This document shows, piece after piece, positions 1 to 9,144 of a stretch of DNA of 64,000 nt. The DNA is taken from positions 638,001 to 702,000 of the forward strand of contig CP091137.1 of NCBI GenBank assembly GCA_021582295.1. The letters are read 5' to 3'. The notes below the pieces were generated by a model. It saw nothing but the letters and a program-made list of their open reading frames with translations, had not been told where the DNA came from and ran no database searches. The translations under genes and the position numbers were made by a program. The stretch's first letter is position 1; every line of letters starts with the position of its first letter. The stretch is from Candidatus Thiovulum stygium (GTDB lineage: Bacteria; Campylobacterota; Campylobacteria; Campylobacterales; Thiovulaceae).

Positions 1-1
1 T

Positions 2-208
2 GAAGATTGGAGATTGCCAACAATTGATGAATTAAAAATAGTATTAAAATATCGCCATTATTTTAATACTATTCAAGGCGGTTGGTATTGGAGTGCTACT
101 AAATATAATTCAAATTATTCTTTTAGACTATATTTTGATGGCTATAATAATGATGATAGTTTAATATATGGTTATTATATTTTATGTGTGCGAGAAAGCA
201 TAAATTAG
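2..208 (+). CDS. DUF1566 / Lcl C-terminal domain protein, 3' end only
   Basis: The reading frame is open from base 2, so the gene begins outside the window and only about 68 residues of its C-terminus are here. It starts EDWRLPTIDEL and continues with GGWYWSAT and a final CVR. This is the usual pattern of the DUF1566 (Lcl_C) domain: W-R-L-P-T near the start, Y/W-W-S-x-T in the middle and V-R-x-V/CR at the end. In known proteins the domain sits at the end of secreted or lipoprotein surface proteins, and no biochemical role is certain. The tail is rich in Tyr and Asn. The ATG at 14 is internal and is not the real start. Confidence 0.7.
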   Translation, partial: EDWRLPTIDELKIVLKYRHYFNTIQGGWYWSATKYNSNYSFRLYFDGYNNDDSLIYGYYILCVRESIN

Positions 209-237
209 TAATTAAAAATATCACTTATATATAAATT

Positions 238-290
238 ACCTCATTTATTATTATTAAATTTATATTTAGATGAGGTTCTTTTTAATTTTT
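238..290. terminator. Terminator hairpin whose stem contains GATGAGGT
   Basis: ACCTCAT at 238-244 pairs with ATGAGGT at 270-276, and a T-rich run follows (277-290). It lies between the end of the DUF1566 gene and the convergent stop of the SulP gene, so it could end transcription in both directions. The right arm is the first copy of the over-represented octamer. The 25-base AT-rich loop is long, which lowers confidence. Confidence 0.55.
269..276 (+). repeat. GATGAGGT octamer, first of 29 copies
   Basis: Exact copies read GATGAGGT on the plus strand starting at 269, 5290, 10264, 15051, 18480, 24939, 32175, 39385, 43836, 45058, 47089, 49767, 53578, 56084, 59539 and 62970. Copies read ACCTCATC on the plus strand (motif on minus) starting at 4412, 7096, 9170, 20349, 26691, 36317, 44999, 48126, 50009, 53939, 56278, 57670 and 58352. 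Three are intergenic (269, 5290, 62970) and the rest lie inside genes. Flanking bases are not conserved, so the core appears to be exactly eight bases. Counting was by eye. Confidence 0.85.
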
Positions 291-2003
291 CATTAACAAA
301 TTATTTGAAATATCTATCGCTTTATCGATATGATCTACAATTTTGTCTTTGCCTATTAAATTTATAACTCCACTTTTATTTAAAGTTTTATATAAATATT
401 GTGAAACTCCAGATAAAATTAAAATAATATTATCATTTTCACATCTTTTATGTAATTCTTCAATTGCATGAATACCTGCCGAATCAATTAAATTTACATA
501 TCTCATTCGTAAAATAAATATTTTTGGTTTCGGTTCTAAAAGTTGAAGAGTATCTTGTAATTTATCAACAACTCCAAAAAACAATGGTCCATTTATTTCA
601 TAAACTTCAACTTCGGTAGGAACGATTTTTTTAGCAATTGCATCTGGATCATCAAAACCATCAGGCAAAATAGAAATAGGATCATAAGCTCGAATATCAG
701 TAGAAACGATAATTGATCGAACAAATAATAAAAGTGCTAATGAAATTCCTGTTTGAACAGCAAAATTTAGATCAACTGTAACTGTTAAAATCATTGTTGT
801 AAATAAAACAATTCGATCACTTCTTGGAGCTTTCATAATTTTTTTAATATGTTTAATTTCAGACATATTCCAAGCAATTACCATTAAAATTGCTGATAAA
901 ACAGCTAGAGGCACTTTTATAATAAATGGCGATAAAATTAACATAAAGATTAATAACCAGAGCGAATGCATTATTCCAGATAATGGACTTTTTGCACCAC
1001 TTCGAATATTTGTCGCAGTTCTGGCAATTGCTCCAGTTGCAGGAATTCCACCAAATAAAGCTGAAAAAATATTTGCACTACCTTGAGCAATTAATTCGGC
1101 ATTTGCTTTATGACGACTTCCTGTCATTCCATCTGCAACAACTGCACTCAACAGAGATTCTATTCCCGCAAGAATTGCTATTGTTATTGCTTCAGGTAAA
1201 AGTTCCCGAATCTTTTCAAAAGTTATTTCTGGAAAATATATTGGTGGCAAACTTGACGGAATTGCTCCAAATTTTGTTTCAATTGTTTCGATTGGCAAAT
1301 TAAAATAATAAGTTATAAAAGCTCCAAAAGTTACAACTAACATTGGTGCTGGAACTTTCGGAACTATTTTTGGAATATAAATCATTAATAACAGCGAGAT
1401 TAAACCTATAAATATTGACCAACTATTAAAAGTATTGAAAAATTGAGTATAAACTATAAATTTATCTATAAAATCTATTGGCATGTGTCCAGTAATATTT
1501 AAGCCTAAGAAATCTTTAATCTGTGTAAAAAATATTAAAAAAGCTATACCAGAAGTGAAACCCGTAATAACAGGATAAGGTATAAATTTAATTAGCTCTC
1601 CAGCTCGTAAAAATCCCAAAACTATTAAAATAATTCCCGCTAAAATTGTGGCAATTACGAGACCTTCATAACCATGTCGCATTGCAACAGTTGCAACCGT
1701 AACAATAAATGCAGCGGTTGGACCACCAATTTGATAACGACTACCTCCAAGAAACGAAATTAAAAATCCTGCAACAATTGCCGTAAAAATTCCTCGTTCT
1801 GGAGGCAAATCTGAAGCAATTGCAATTGCCATCGCAAGAGGCAGTGCAACAATTGCAACAGTTAAACCAGAAACTGTATCACTTAAAAAATCTCGACCAG
1901 AATAATTATACTTATTGGTTTTAGAATTTTTGCTAAATAGTGAAAATATTTCTGGACTATAACGACTAAAAATAAAACTATTTATAGCTTTATAAAAAAA
2001 CAT
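282..2003 (-). CDS. SulP family inorganic anion transporter with STAS domain
   Basis: This 573-residue protein has the two-part SulP layout. An N-terminal membrane domain carries many hydrophobic segments and the family stretch GGPTAAFIVT (about residues 92-101). A cytoplasmic STAS domain follows (about 455-565) with the motif LIDSAGIHAI, where the Ser is the usual phosphorylatable position in STAS domains. Such proteins move sulfate, bicarbonate or other anions across the inner membrane, and the substrate cannot be read from the sequence. A clear AAAGGA ribosome site precedes the ATG. It converges on the DUF1566 gene and diverges from the HsdR-like gene. Confidence 0.9.
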   Translation of the reverse strand: MFFYKAINSFIFSRYSPEIFSLFSKNSKTNKYNYSGRDFLSDTVSGLTVAIVALPLAMAIAIASDLPPERGIFTAIVAGFLISFLGGSRYQIGGPTAAFIVTVATVAMRHGYEGLVIATILAGIILIVLGFLRAGELIKFIPYPVITGFTSGIAFLIFFTQIKDFLGLNITGHMPIDFIDKFIVYTQFFNTFNSWSIFIGLISLLLMIYIPKIVPKVPAPMLVVTFGAFITYYFNLPIETIETKFGAIPSSLPPIYFPEITFEKIRELLPEAITIAILAGIESLLSAVVADGMTGSRHKANAELIAQGSANIFSALFGGIPATGAIARTATNIRSGAKSPLSGIMHSLWLLIFMLILSPFIIKVPLAVLSAILMVIAWNMSEIKHIKKIMKAPRSDRIVLFTTMILTVTVDLNFAVQTGISLALLLFVRSIIVSTDIRAYDPISILPDGFDDPDAIAKKIVPTEVEVYEINGPLFFGVVDKLQDTLQLLEPKPKIFILRMRYVNLIDSAGIHAIEELHKRCENDNIILILSGVSQYLYKTLNKSGVINLIGKDKIVDHIDKAIDISNNLLMKN

Positions 2004-2031
2004 ATTTTATCCTTTCTTTAATAAAGCTATA

Positions 2032-2037
2032 ATTATA
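2032..2037 (-). promoter_or_regulatory. Candidate -10 box of the SulP gene
   Basis: On the minus strand this reads TATAAT, 28 bases ahead of the SulP ATG. No good -35 is visible, as is common for sigma70 promoters in Campylobacterota. The region is AT-rich, so a chance match is possible. Confidence 0.4.
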
Positions 2038-2099
2038 CTCTTTTGATTTTGCAATTAATATATTGTTAAAATGTTAGAATAACTATTCTAGTAAAAAGA

Positions 2100-2986
2100 G
2101 TGCAAATTATGATTTTTAATATAAGTTTTATAGAATCACTTTTAAAAAGTCCAATTAATATTTCAGAAAATGGAACTATTTACCATTTGATAATGCCCAT
2201 TTTTGATAAACTTGGCTGGGAATTAGGCATGTATAATAATATTGTGTTTGAAGAATCTACTCAAACAAATAAACGAATTGATATTATATTTAAATCTGAA
2301 AATAACAGTTTTTTGATTGAAGCAAAGCGAATTGGAGTTAAATTAACTGATCGTGATTTTGAACAACTCGTAAATTATTTAAATTCAGAAGGAATAAATA
2401 TTGGTATTTTAACAAATGGAATTGATTATTGGATTGCTGATAACAGTAAAACAGGGGGTTAAACGATAAAAAAATTTATAGTTTTTCGTTAAAAAGCTTT
2501 TCAAATTGCGATGAGATTATTCTCGAATATTTCAAATATCCTTTATTAAATTTTGAAAATTTAAAAATAGAATTGGATTTTATTCGCTTAAGTTTAAAAT
2601 TAAATAGATTAGAATGTAAAAATTTATTTGCAGAAACAGATCAAATAGAAATTAAAACTGACAATACAATCGAGATTCTAAAAAGTAATATTCTTGAAAA
2701 TTTTGATAATTTAAATGCTAATAATTTCTCAAATTACAAGAAGTTTTATCAAGCTAAAGTAGAAATGGCTTTAGAAATATTGCAAAAATATAATCATGAT
2801 ATTGAAAAAATATTTGAAAAATATAGTGTCATCTTTTATAAAAAAGAACCAAATTATAATTATGTATATTTATATAAATTTAACATATATTTATATACAA
2901 ATAATAATAGTAAAGATAAAGATCTTAGAATTAATCAAATAAGAAAATATCTTGTAGATGTTTTAACAAATGCAAATTTAATTTAA
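2100..2986 (+). CDS. Orphan type I restriction HsdR-N-like nuclease domain protein, frameshifted
   Basis: The first part (2100-2462) contains RIDIIF followed by FLIEAKR, the D...E-x-K core of PD-(D/E)xK nucleases as in the HsdR N-terminal domain, then GILTNGIDYWI, also typical of that family. The frame stops at 2460. The next frame runs open from 2453 through 2986 with no stop and continues as a charged, mainly helical tail. One extra G in the G5 run at 2454-2458 would join them into about 296 residues, the size of stand-alone HsdR-N proteins. No hsdM or hsdS lies nearby, so a complete restriction system is not present here. The start may be the GTG at 2100 or the ATG at 2109. Confidence 0.65.
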
Positions 2987-3075
2987 AAACATATTTTAAA
3001 AACTTACAAAAATAGACTCTATTTGTCAAGTTGTTCTTTTAAAATTGCAAACAAGAAAAACATCAAAGGAAATAA

Positions 3076-3564
3076 ATGATATTTATTGAAACTCCAATGT
3101 ATTATACAAATATAATAGTTTATGCTGGTATTCGTATAGATGACAATATAGAAAAAGCTAACAGTGTTATTAACAACTTAAAATATATTTTAAGTATCTG
3201 CAATTCTAAATTTGAAGAGAGACAAGGAATCGAAAACTTTTTCTTTTTTCAAGGAGCTGAATTTAGACACGAATTCTTAAATTCAGATGATACAGAAGCT
3301 GACAATAAATATATTGGAATTGGTGAATCGCAAGTCCGAGAGTTGTTTCATGTTGAGTTAGAAAATGAAACTGATGATCATCTTTACTACGAGAGTCAAT
3401 TATCTAAAGATTTTCAAACCGCTCCAAAATTGGATTTGAATTTCGGTAATTTAGAGCCTGACGAATATGAAATAAAATTAATGTCTGCTTTAAAACTTGC
3501 TACTGAAGAACAATTAAAGTTTAACGAAACCTTTAGTAAAAATAATTCTGAAAATAAATTATAA
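3076..3564 (+). CDS. Hypothetical protein, 162 aa
   Basis: I do not recognise this protein. An AAAGGAAATAA ribosome site precedes the ATG and the frame has no signal peptide or membrane segment. It is acidic, especially after residue 75, with mixed helix/strand character and a single Cys. It lies in the accessory-looking stretch between the HsdR-N-like gene and the convergent outer-membrane protein gene. The clean ribosome site and length argue that it is real. Function is unknown. Confidence 0.6.
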   Translation: MIFIETPMYYTNIIVYAGIRIDDNIEKANSVINNLKYILSICNSKFEERQGIENFFFFQGAEFRHEFLNSDDTEADNKYIGIGESQVRELFHVELENETDDHLYYESQLSKDFQTAPKLDLNFGNLEPDEYEIKLMSALKLATEEQLKFNETFSKNNSENKL

Positions 3565-3625
3565 ATTATAAAACATTAAACTAATTTATACTAATTCTTC
3601 AATTAATATAAAATTAAATATATTT

Positions 3626-3647
3626 TTCTCCTGTTTCGACAGGAGAA
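3626..3647. terminator. Bidirectional terminator hairpin
   Basis: TTCTCCTG at 3626-3633 and CAGGAGAA at 3640-3647 form a perfect 8-bp stem with a 6-base loop. A T run follows on the plus strand (3654-3661) and a run of A at 3610-3617 plus T5 at 3623-3627 flanks the left side. It sits between two convergent genes. Confidence 0.7.
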
Positions 3648-3660
3648 TCTGAATATTTTT

Positions 3661-5247
3661 TTAAAATTCTACAGTTAAACCAGTTCCAAAAAATATTCGT
3701 TTGTCAATTTTTTGATTCTGTTCGATAAATATTTTCCAAGCAAAACCTTTACTTAATATAAAATCGATACCAACAATTGGCTTAATTAATAAACTATCTC
3801 GTTCAAAATCGTTTTCATAATCTTCAGGTTTATAATCAAAATCATCGTCGCCATCTTCTGGATGGTTCCAAATTGTTGTACCATCTTCTAAACTATATTG
3901 ATGATAAGCGATACCAAGCTTTATACCAATATATGGAATAAATGAGAACGAACCAACTCTTGGAGGTAAATCATATTGACCAAAAGATGCGAACTGAATA
4001 GCAACTAAATAATATAATTCGGCAATTTCAGTCTCCCATTTTGAATCTTTATCATTGCCATATAACATACCAATACCATATCTAAATAATCTTCTTTGGT
4101 TTATAAAATTTAGCTCAATATTATGAGTATCTTTTTTAAATTCTTCGTTTGCTTGAAGTTTATCAGGTGATGAAATACTATAACTATATAAGAATTCTAA
4201 TCTTGTTCCTGATAAATAAGTTGAAGCTTCATTCTGAATTGCTTTTACATCACCAATCGATAAAAAAGGAATATGAATAGTTTTATTCATATTTGGCTCT
4301 ATTTTTTCAACTATTCCTATAGCTGTATTAGTATAAGTTCCATCATTATATGAAGCACTATATGGCACATTTCCAGAACATTTTTTCAAACTTATTTCGC
4401 GATTAATCGCTACCTCATCACCATCAACATTTAATTTAACAAATTTATTTTCTTGATTTGTTGAAAAAGTTATTTGTGGTCTAATATAATCTTTAATATT
4501 AATATCATTTATTAATATATTTTTATTTTGTTCAATCGAGAAATTTCCAGCAATATTGCAAATCAAATCACCACTAATTAAATATTGATGATTTCCAGTT
4601 GAAACAGAAATTTCCTCATTAATTTTATAAGATTTTTTATCGCCATCAATAAATATTTGAAGATTTGAACCATTTTCTATATTAAACTTAATATTCTGAA
4701 AATTATCATCATCAACAATTTTTTGAAATTCGGCAAGTTTATTTTGAAAAATAGTTCCAGCTTCGCCATCACCAAAAAGTGAAGCAAGTTTTAAACCACT
4801 TTCACACAAACCTATTTTTTGCAATAGTTTAGCCCGTTTTTCTTCAGAGCTACCAGAAAGCATTGAAAGATTAAAATCTTTAATTTCAATTTTAGCACTT
4901 ATTAAACTTTTTTTGAGATCATCACTAGAAATTGTTGCACAAGTTTTATCACCATCTTTATTAATTTTAATCCCAGTTAGAATTAAATTTGTAGTTTGAT
5001 TTGAAATATTTGATAAATTTTTGATTGCTTTATCACCAGAAAGAACTTCGCTTTTTTCAAAAGATGACTTCACATTTATATAAATACTTTTAGCAAGTTC
5101 GTCTCGTGCAGAAATATCATCTGTTCCACAACCGATATAGTTTGTTTCAGTGGCAAAAAGAGATGAAACAAAAAATATATTTAATGATAAATATTTGGAT
5201 ACTTTTAATAATTTATTAATTTTATATTTATATAAATGAGAAGACAT
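3661..5247 (-). CDS. Putative outer-membrane protein, 528 aa
   Basis: The N-terminus has a basic stretch and a hydrophobic segment ending FVSSLFATE, a likely signal peptide. The next part (YIGCGTDDISARDELAKSIY) resembles the LPP20-like domain of epsilonproteobacterial secreted proteins. The middle is a beta-rich PEGA-like region. The last 180 residues show alternating strands and end in Phe (GTGLTVEF), as outer-membrane beta-barrels do. I infer a secreted N-terminal region anchored by a C-terminal barrel. Specific function is unknown. One GATGAGGT copy encodes Asp-Glu-Val within it. Confidence 0.6.
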   Translation of the reverse strand: MSSHLYKYKINKLLKVSKYLSLNIFFVSSLFATETNYIGCGTDDISARDELAKSIYINVKSSFEKSEVLSGDKAIKNLSNISNQTTNLILTGIKINKDGDKTCATISSDDLKKSLISAKIEIKDFNLSMLSGSSEEKRAKLLQKIGLCESGLKLASLFGDGEAGTIFQNKLAEFQKIVDDDNFQNIKFNIENGSNLQIFIDGDKKSYKINEEISVSTGNHQYLISGDLICNIAGNFSIEQNKNILINDINIKDYIRPQITFSTNQENKFVKLNVDGDEVAINREISLKKCSGNVPYSASYNDGTYTNTAIGIVEKIEPNMNKTIHIPFLSIGDVKAIQNEASTYLSGTRLEFLYSYSISSPDKLQANEEFKKDTHNIELNFINQRRLFRYGIGMLYGNDKDSKWETEIAELYYLVAIQFASFGQYDLPPRVGSFSFIPYIGIKLGIAYHQYSLEDGTTIWNHPEDGDDDFDYKPEDYENDFERDSLLIKPIVGIDFILSKGFAWKIFIEQNQKIDKRIFFGTGLTVEF

Positions 5248-5302
5248 TGAAAAGAACCTTTTAATATAAAAATTTGTAGTAATGATAATGATGAGGTAAT
5301 CT

Positions 5303-5333
5303 GAGTTCTATTTAATTATAAATAATAGAACTC
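5303..5333. terminator. Inverted repeat downstream of carA
   Basis: GAGTTCTATT (5303-5312) and AATAGAACTC (5324-5333) form a 10-bp perfect stem with an 11-base loop, just after the carA stop on the minus strand. No strong U run follows on that strand, so its role as a terminator is uncertain. An intergenic GATGAGGT copy lies beside it at 5290. Confidence 0.45.
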
Positions 5334-5355
5334 AAGTTATAAAAAAGATAGTTAT

Positions 5356-6492
5356 TTATTTGCCGTTAGATAAAATATGATTTACGAATTGTCTAAAAAT
5401 ATAATTACTCTCTTTTGGTCCTGGACTTGATTCAGGATGATGTTGAACTGAAAATATCGGTTTATCTCGATAAATAAGTCCTTCAATAGTTTTATCAAAT
5501 AAATTAACATGTGTAACATCTGCAATTTCAGTTATATTATCTGGAACAGAATAATTATGATTTTGAGCTGTAATTTCGACTGCACCAGTTTTTAAATTTT
5601 TTACTGGATGATTTCCACCGTGATGTCCAAATTTTAATTTACGAGTTTTATAACCGTGAGCAATTGATAAAAGTTGATGTCCAAGACAAATTCCAAACAT
5701 TGGAACATTTTTTTCTGAAAGTTCAGAAATAATTTGAGCTTCTTTATTGAGAACAATAGGATCACCAGGACCATTAGATAAAAATACACCTTTTATTTCA
5801 CCAGAAATAAATTTATTAATAATATATTCTGATTTTGTATTATTAGGAACTACTTCAACTTGAAGTCCAGCAGTAGTTAATTCATTTAAAATATTTCGTT
5901 TGATACCAAAATCAATAGCGATAATTTTTGCTTTAGGATCATCTGGTACAGAATATATAAATTTTTCGCTATCAAAAACTCCAGTTTTATGAATATAACT
6001 AGCTTTAGTTGATACTTCTTCAATATAATTAATTTCTTCTATTCTTTGTGAATTTTTTAATATTTCTCGAAGTTTATCTTTTGTATGAAATTCAGTTGAA
6101 GCAATCATCATCATTGCACCATCTTGACGAATCATTTTTGTTAAAAATCTAGTATCAACATCAGTAATACCCATTACATTTTGAGTTTTTAAAAATGAAT
6201 CTAAATCATTTTCAGCTCTAAAATTAGAATATTTTTTGCTGTAATTTCGAACAAGAATACCTTTACAATATGCTTTATTACTTTCCATGTCTTGACTATT
6301 AGTACCAACATTTCCAATTTCTGAAGTTGTAAAAGTAATAAATTGACCTGCATAACTTGGATCAGAAATAATTTCTTGATAACCTGTTAATGATGTATTA
6401 AAAACAATTTCGCCAACAGCTGTGCCAGTAGCTCCAAAGCTTTCGCCATAAAAAAATAGACCGTTTTCTAAATAAATAGATATTATATTCAT
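5356..6492 (-). CDS. carA: Carbamoyl-phosphate synthase small (glutaminase) subunit
   Basis: This 378-residue protein has the CarA layout: an N-terminal small-subunit domain (YLENGLFFYGESFGA, GYQEIISDPSYAGQ) and a C-terminal class I glutamine amidotransferase. The nucleophile Cys lies in MFGICLGHQ (about residue 268) and the His-x-Glu pair in VQHHPES near the end. It releases ammonia from glutamine for CarB, feeding arginine and pyrimidine synthesis in the cytoplasm. carB is not in the window. The gene lies one base from the DUF507 gene and is probably cotranscribed with it, a pairing familiar in Campylobacterota. Confidence 0.97.
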   Translation of the reverse strand: MNIISIYLENGLFFYGESFGATGTAVGEIVFNTSLTGYQEIISDPSYAGQFITFTTSEIGNVGTNSQDMESNKAYCKGILVRNYSKKYSNFRAENDLDSFLKTQNVMGITDVDTRFLTKMIRQDGAMMMIASTEFHTKDKLREILKNSQRIEEINYIEEVSTKASYIHKTGVFDSEKFIYSVPDDPKAKIIAIDFGIKRNILNELTTAGLQVEVVPNNTKSEYIINKFISGEIKGVFLSNGPGDPIVLNKEAQIISELSEKNVPMFGICLGHQLLSIAHGYKTRKLKFGHHGGNHPVKNLKTGAVEITAQNHNYSVPDNITEIADVTHVNLFDKTIEGLIYRDKPIFSVQHHPESSPGPKESNYIFRQFVNHILSNGK

Positions 6493-6493
6493 T

Positions 6494-7066
6494 TTAACCC
6501 CCTCTTAATTTTAATTCATCTTCATAGAGTTTATTAAACATCGTTTTATACTCGTTTGTTGTTGGATCAAATTTCTTTTTGAATTTTCTTAATTTATCAA
6601 CTACTATAGTTTCGAGAGAACCTCTACTTTTAATATAGTTATCAATGGAGTCAGAAATAGAACTTGCTATTTGAATATAACTTACTCGAGGTTCAATAAT
6701 ATCGCGATATAAAAGTTCACCTACTATTCTATGAGATAATTCACTGAGTCTCTCTTCATAGGAGATTAAAAAATCATATTCTGGAGCTAGTTCTTGTTTA
6801 ATCATCTTAAAAACCTCTCGCTCATCTGCGAAATTATACTCGATTTTATAGCGATGTTCTTCCATGACTTCTTTTACATGATCTTCTAAATCTTTCTCAT
6901 TAGCTAAGTTAAATTCTACAATATAATGTATAGTTTCGATTAAAGAGTCTAAATCTTTCAACAGATTAATATATGAACCGCGACTCAAATCTAAAGCAAT
7001 TCTATTTGCAATATATTTGCTGTGGTGTGTTCCTATTTTCAAGCTATATCCCCCATATTTTGGCAA
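6494..7066 (-). CDS. DUF507 family protein
   Basis: The protein matches DUF507: an early HHSKYIANRIALDL, long acidic helices and a C-terminal basic stretch. The frame reaches a TTG at 7066, but a GGGGGA ribosome site at 7049-7054 is well placed for the TTG at 7042 (MKIGTHHSK), which also fits the usual N-terminus of the family. I therefore expect about 182 residues. The function of DUF507 is not established. In this lineage it sits next to carA. It is separated from fapA by only 16 bases, so fapA-DUF507-carA may be one transcript. Confidence 0.85.
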   Translation of the reverse strand: MPKYGGYSLKIGTHHSKYIANRIALDLSRGSYINLLKDLDSLIETIHYIVEFNLANEKDLEDHVKEVMEEHRYKIEYNFADEREVFKMIKQELAPEYDFLISYEERLSELSHRIVGELLYRDIIEPRVSYIQIASSISDSIDNYIKSRGSLETIVVDKLRKFKKKFDPTTNEYKTMFNKLYEDELKLRGG

Positions 7067-7082
7067 AATTATAACCTTTTAA

Positions 7083-8984
7083 TTAATCACTACCAACCTC
7101 ATCGAGACTCTTTGTTACAATTTCAAATTGGTTATCTTCATACATTACTTGAGCTAATCTAAAACTAGAATCTCTCATATCTCGTTGCATAATTTTTTCA
7201 AGAGTTCTTTTTGGATTTAATAATCTAAATTCTATTTTAGAATAACCTTTCCAACTATCTTTAACTATAATTTCTGCATCAAAAATTGCCTGTTCTAACT
7301 CTTTCAACTTTTTTTCATATAAATCATGTTTTTCTTTTTGAATAGATAATTCTTCTTTCATCTCTTTATAGCTTTCAAGAAAACTTTGATATTGTTCAAT
7401 AATTGCTAAAATAGATTTTGGAGGTTCAACATTATGTTTTTCAAATTCTTTTATCCTTTTATTAGTAAAAGTAAAAGCTTTTCGAACTTCTAAAACTTCT
7501 TCAAGTTCCTCTTTTAAGATTCTTTGCAAGAATTCAATTCTTTGACCACTCTCTTCAACTAATTTTTTAGTTTCATCGATTTCATTAGAACCCTCTTTAT
7601 AACCTTCTAAGTCAATAACAATCAAATTTTCAGAACCATGAATATTATTTATAGATATTTTCTTACTAGAATATATTTTGACATAAGAATATAAATTTTC
7701 GATTTTAATATCACGACCACGAATAATTCCACCAACAGCATCTTTTATATTTATCATTTCGCCTTCGATAACACCAGCTTCAAGACGACGAACATCAATT
7801 TTATCACCTATTGCTAAACCTTTATGAATTTCAATAGAAATATCATCAGCGATGATTTTACTAGTTTTATGAGTTTGACCATTAACTTTAACTTGATGAG
7901 CTTTAATTTCAGTATTTTCGCCGACATTACCATCAACATTCAAATTAGAAACAGTAACTTTAACACCCATACCAAGAGCATCTTTTGCACTATCACCCTC
8001 TTTGACATCAATTTCCATATTGCGATCCATACCTGCATTTATAGAACCAGTTCCTTTAAAACTCAAAGATCCAGTTTGAACATGGGCTTCGATATCATAA
8101 GTTCGTTCTTTAAAAGTAACTTGACCATCGATTAATGCGATATAATCGATACTTTTTTCACTATCAATTTTACGAATATTATTCGAAATTATAAAATCTG
8201 GAACATTACTCATTTTTGGAAGTAAAACTCTAAGAGATCTGCCTCGACAATCTCGTCCTTCGATACCTTTTTGAGGTTTTGTATAACGAATAATTGTTTC
8301 ATCTTTATTTACAGCAATTATAAATCCTCTTTGAGAATAATCAACTTTATTATGTTTATTTTTAGATGAGTCTTCATATTTATTTTTATATAAAAGTTCT
8401 AATTTATCATCAATTTGTTGAACAGCTTTAACACCAGACGAAACTTTAAAAATTTCATTTTCTTGAAGAATCGCGATTTTTTTTACAAGAAATTTCTCAA
8501 GTTCAGTTTTAAGATTACCTTCTCGAATATTAATAAAAATAAAATTTATAACTTTCTTTTTGTTAATATAATTTATAGCATCTTTAAGAATAGTATCTCT
8601 ATAATATATTTCTGAACCTTTCTCAATAACAAAAGCAACAGAAGTAAAATCGTCATTAGCAGTTAAATGTGTTACAGCATCTCTAAAAGGGTCATCATAA
8701 TCATCTTTTGGAAAAATCCTAATAGTATAAAGTTGTTTTAACTCCATATTTGATTTAGCAAAAAGATCATCTTTATCTAAACCTTTAAGAAGTCCTCCAT
8801 CTAATTCTGTAAATTCACCGCCAGTCTCTTTATTAATCTGAAAAGTTCTAACTTTTTGAATATCAAAATCTAATTGAGAAGTTTTTATATTATATTCTTT
8901 AGCGACCGAAGCTAACTCTTTTGAAACATCATTAGTTTCAACAACATCTTCGATAAAGCTATCAATATCTTTTTTAGTAGCCAT
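7083..8984 (-). CDS. fapA: FapA family (DUF342) flagellar assembly protein A
   Basis: This 633-residue protein has the DUF342/FapA plan: a variable N-terminus, a long right-handed beta-helix-like middle (about residues 300-450, repeated short polar strands such as GSINAGMDRNMEIDVKEG), then a long coiled coil (about 460-570). DUF342 proteins influence flagellar placement or polymer assembly in other bacteria, and the exact role here is inferred. An AGGAT ribosome site precedes the ATG. The C-terminal KSLDEVGSD uses a GATGAGGT copy. Confidence 0.8.
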   Translation of the reverse strand: MATKKDIDSFIEDVVETNDVSKELASVAKEYNIKTSQLDFDIQKVRTFQINKETGGEFTELDGGLLKGLDKDDLFAKSNMELKQLYTIRIFPKDDYDDPFRDAVTHLTANDDFTSVAFVIEKGSEIYYRDTILKDAINYINKKKVINFIFINIREGNLKTELEKFLVKKIAILQENEIFKVSSGVKAVQQIDDKLELLYKNKYEDSSKNKHNKVDYSQRGFIIAVNKDETIIRYTKPQKGIEGRDCRGRSLRVLLPKMSNVPDFIISNNIRKIDSEKSIDYIALIDGQVTFKERTYDIEAHVQTGSLSFKGTGSINAGMDRNMEIDVKEGDSAKDALGMGVKVTVSNLNVDGNVGENTEIKAHQVKVNGQTHKTSKIIADDISIEIHKGLAIGDKIDVRRLEAGVIEGEMINIKDAVGGIIRGRDIKIENLYSYVKIYSSKKISINNIHGSENLIVIDLEGYKEGSNEIDETKKLVEESGQRIEFLQRILKEELEEVLEVRKAFTFTNKRIKEFEKHNVEPPKSILAIIEQYQSFLESYKEMKEELSIQKEKHDLYEKKLKELEQAIFDAEIIVKDSWKGYSKIEFRLLNPKRTLEKIMQRDMRDSSFRLAQVMYEDNQFEIVTKSLDEVGSD

Positions 8985-9144
8985 TTAAAATCCTATTTAT
9001 TAATATAAATTTTGTAATTTATAATAATAACTTTTCGACTTAAATTTATATAATTAAGATAAATTATCGTTTAAAAGTTAATATTATATATTTCTTATTC
9101 TATCAAAATATATTTAAGTTAAATGAAGAAATTGTTGTAAAAGT

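Noticed and set aside
983-1303. Plus-strand 106-residue open frame
   Set aside because: Antisense shadow of the SulP gene, Leu/His/Gln-rich and without a ribosome site.
2454-2458. G5 run as a phase-variable contingency locus, as in Campylobacter
   Set aside because: Known phase-variable G tracts are usually eight or longer, and the same one-base loss occurs in A and T runs of housekeeping genes, so a shared sequencing or slippage cause is simpler.
2461-2480. Near-matches to the octamer such as GATGAGAT (2509, 40084, 57513) and AATGAGGT (33897, 50593, 53297)
   Set aside because: Seven-of-eight matches occur at about the rate expected by chance, so they were left out of the count.
7824-8135. 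Plus-strand 103-residue open frame
   Set aside because: Antisense to the beta-helix region of fapA. Repetitive Asn/Phe/Ile composition mirrors that gene.
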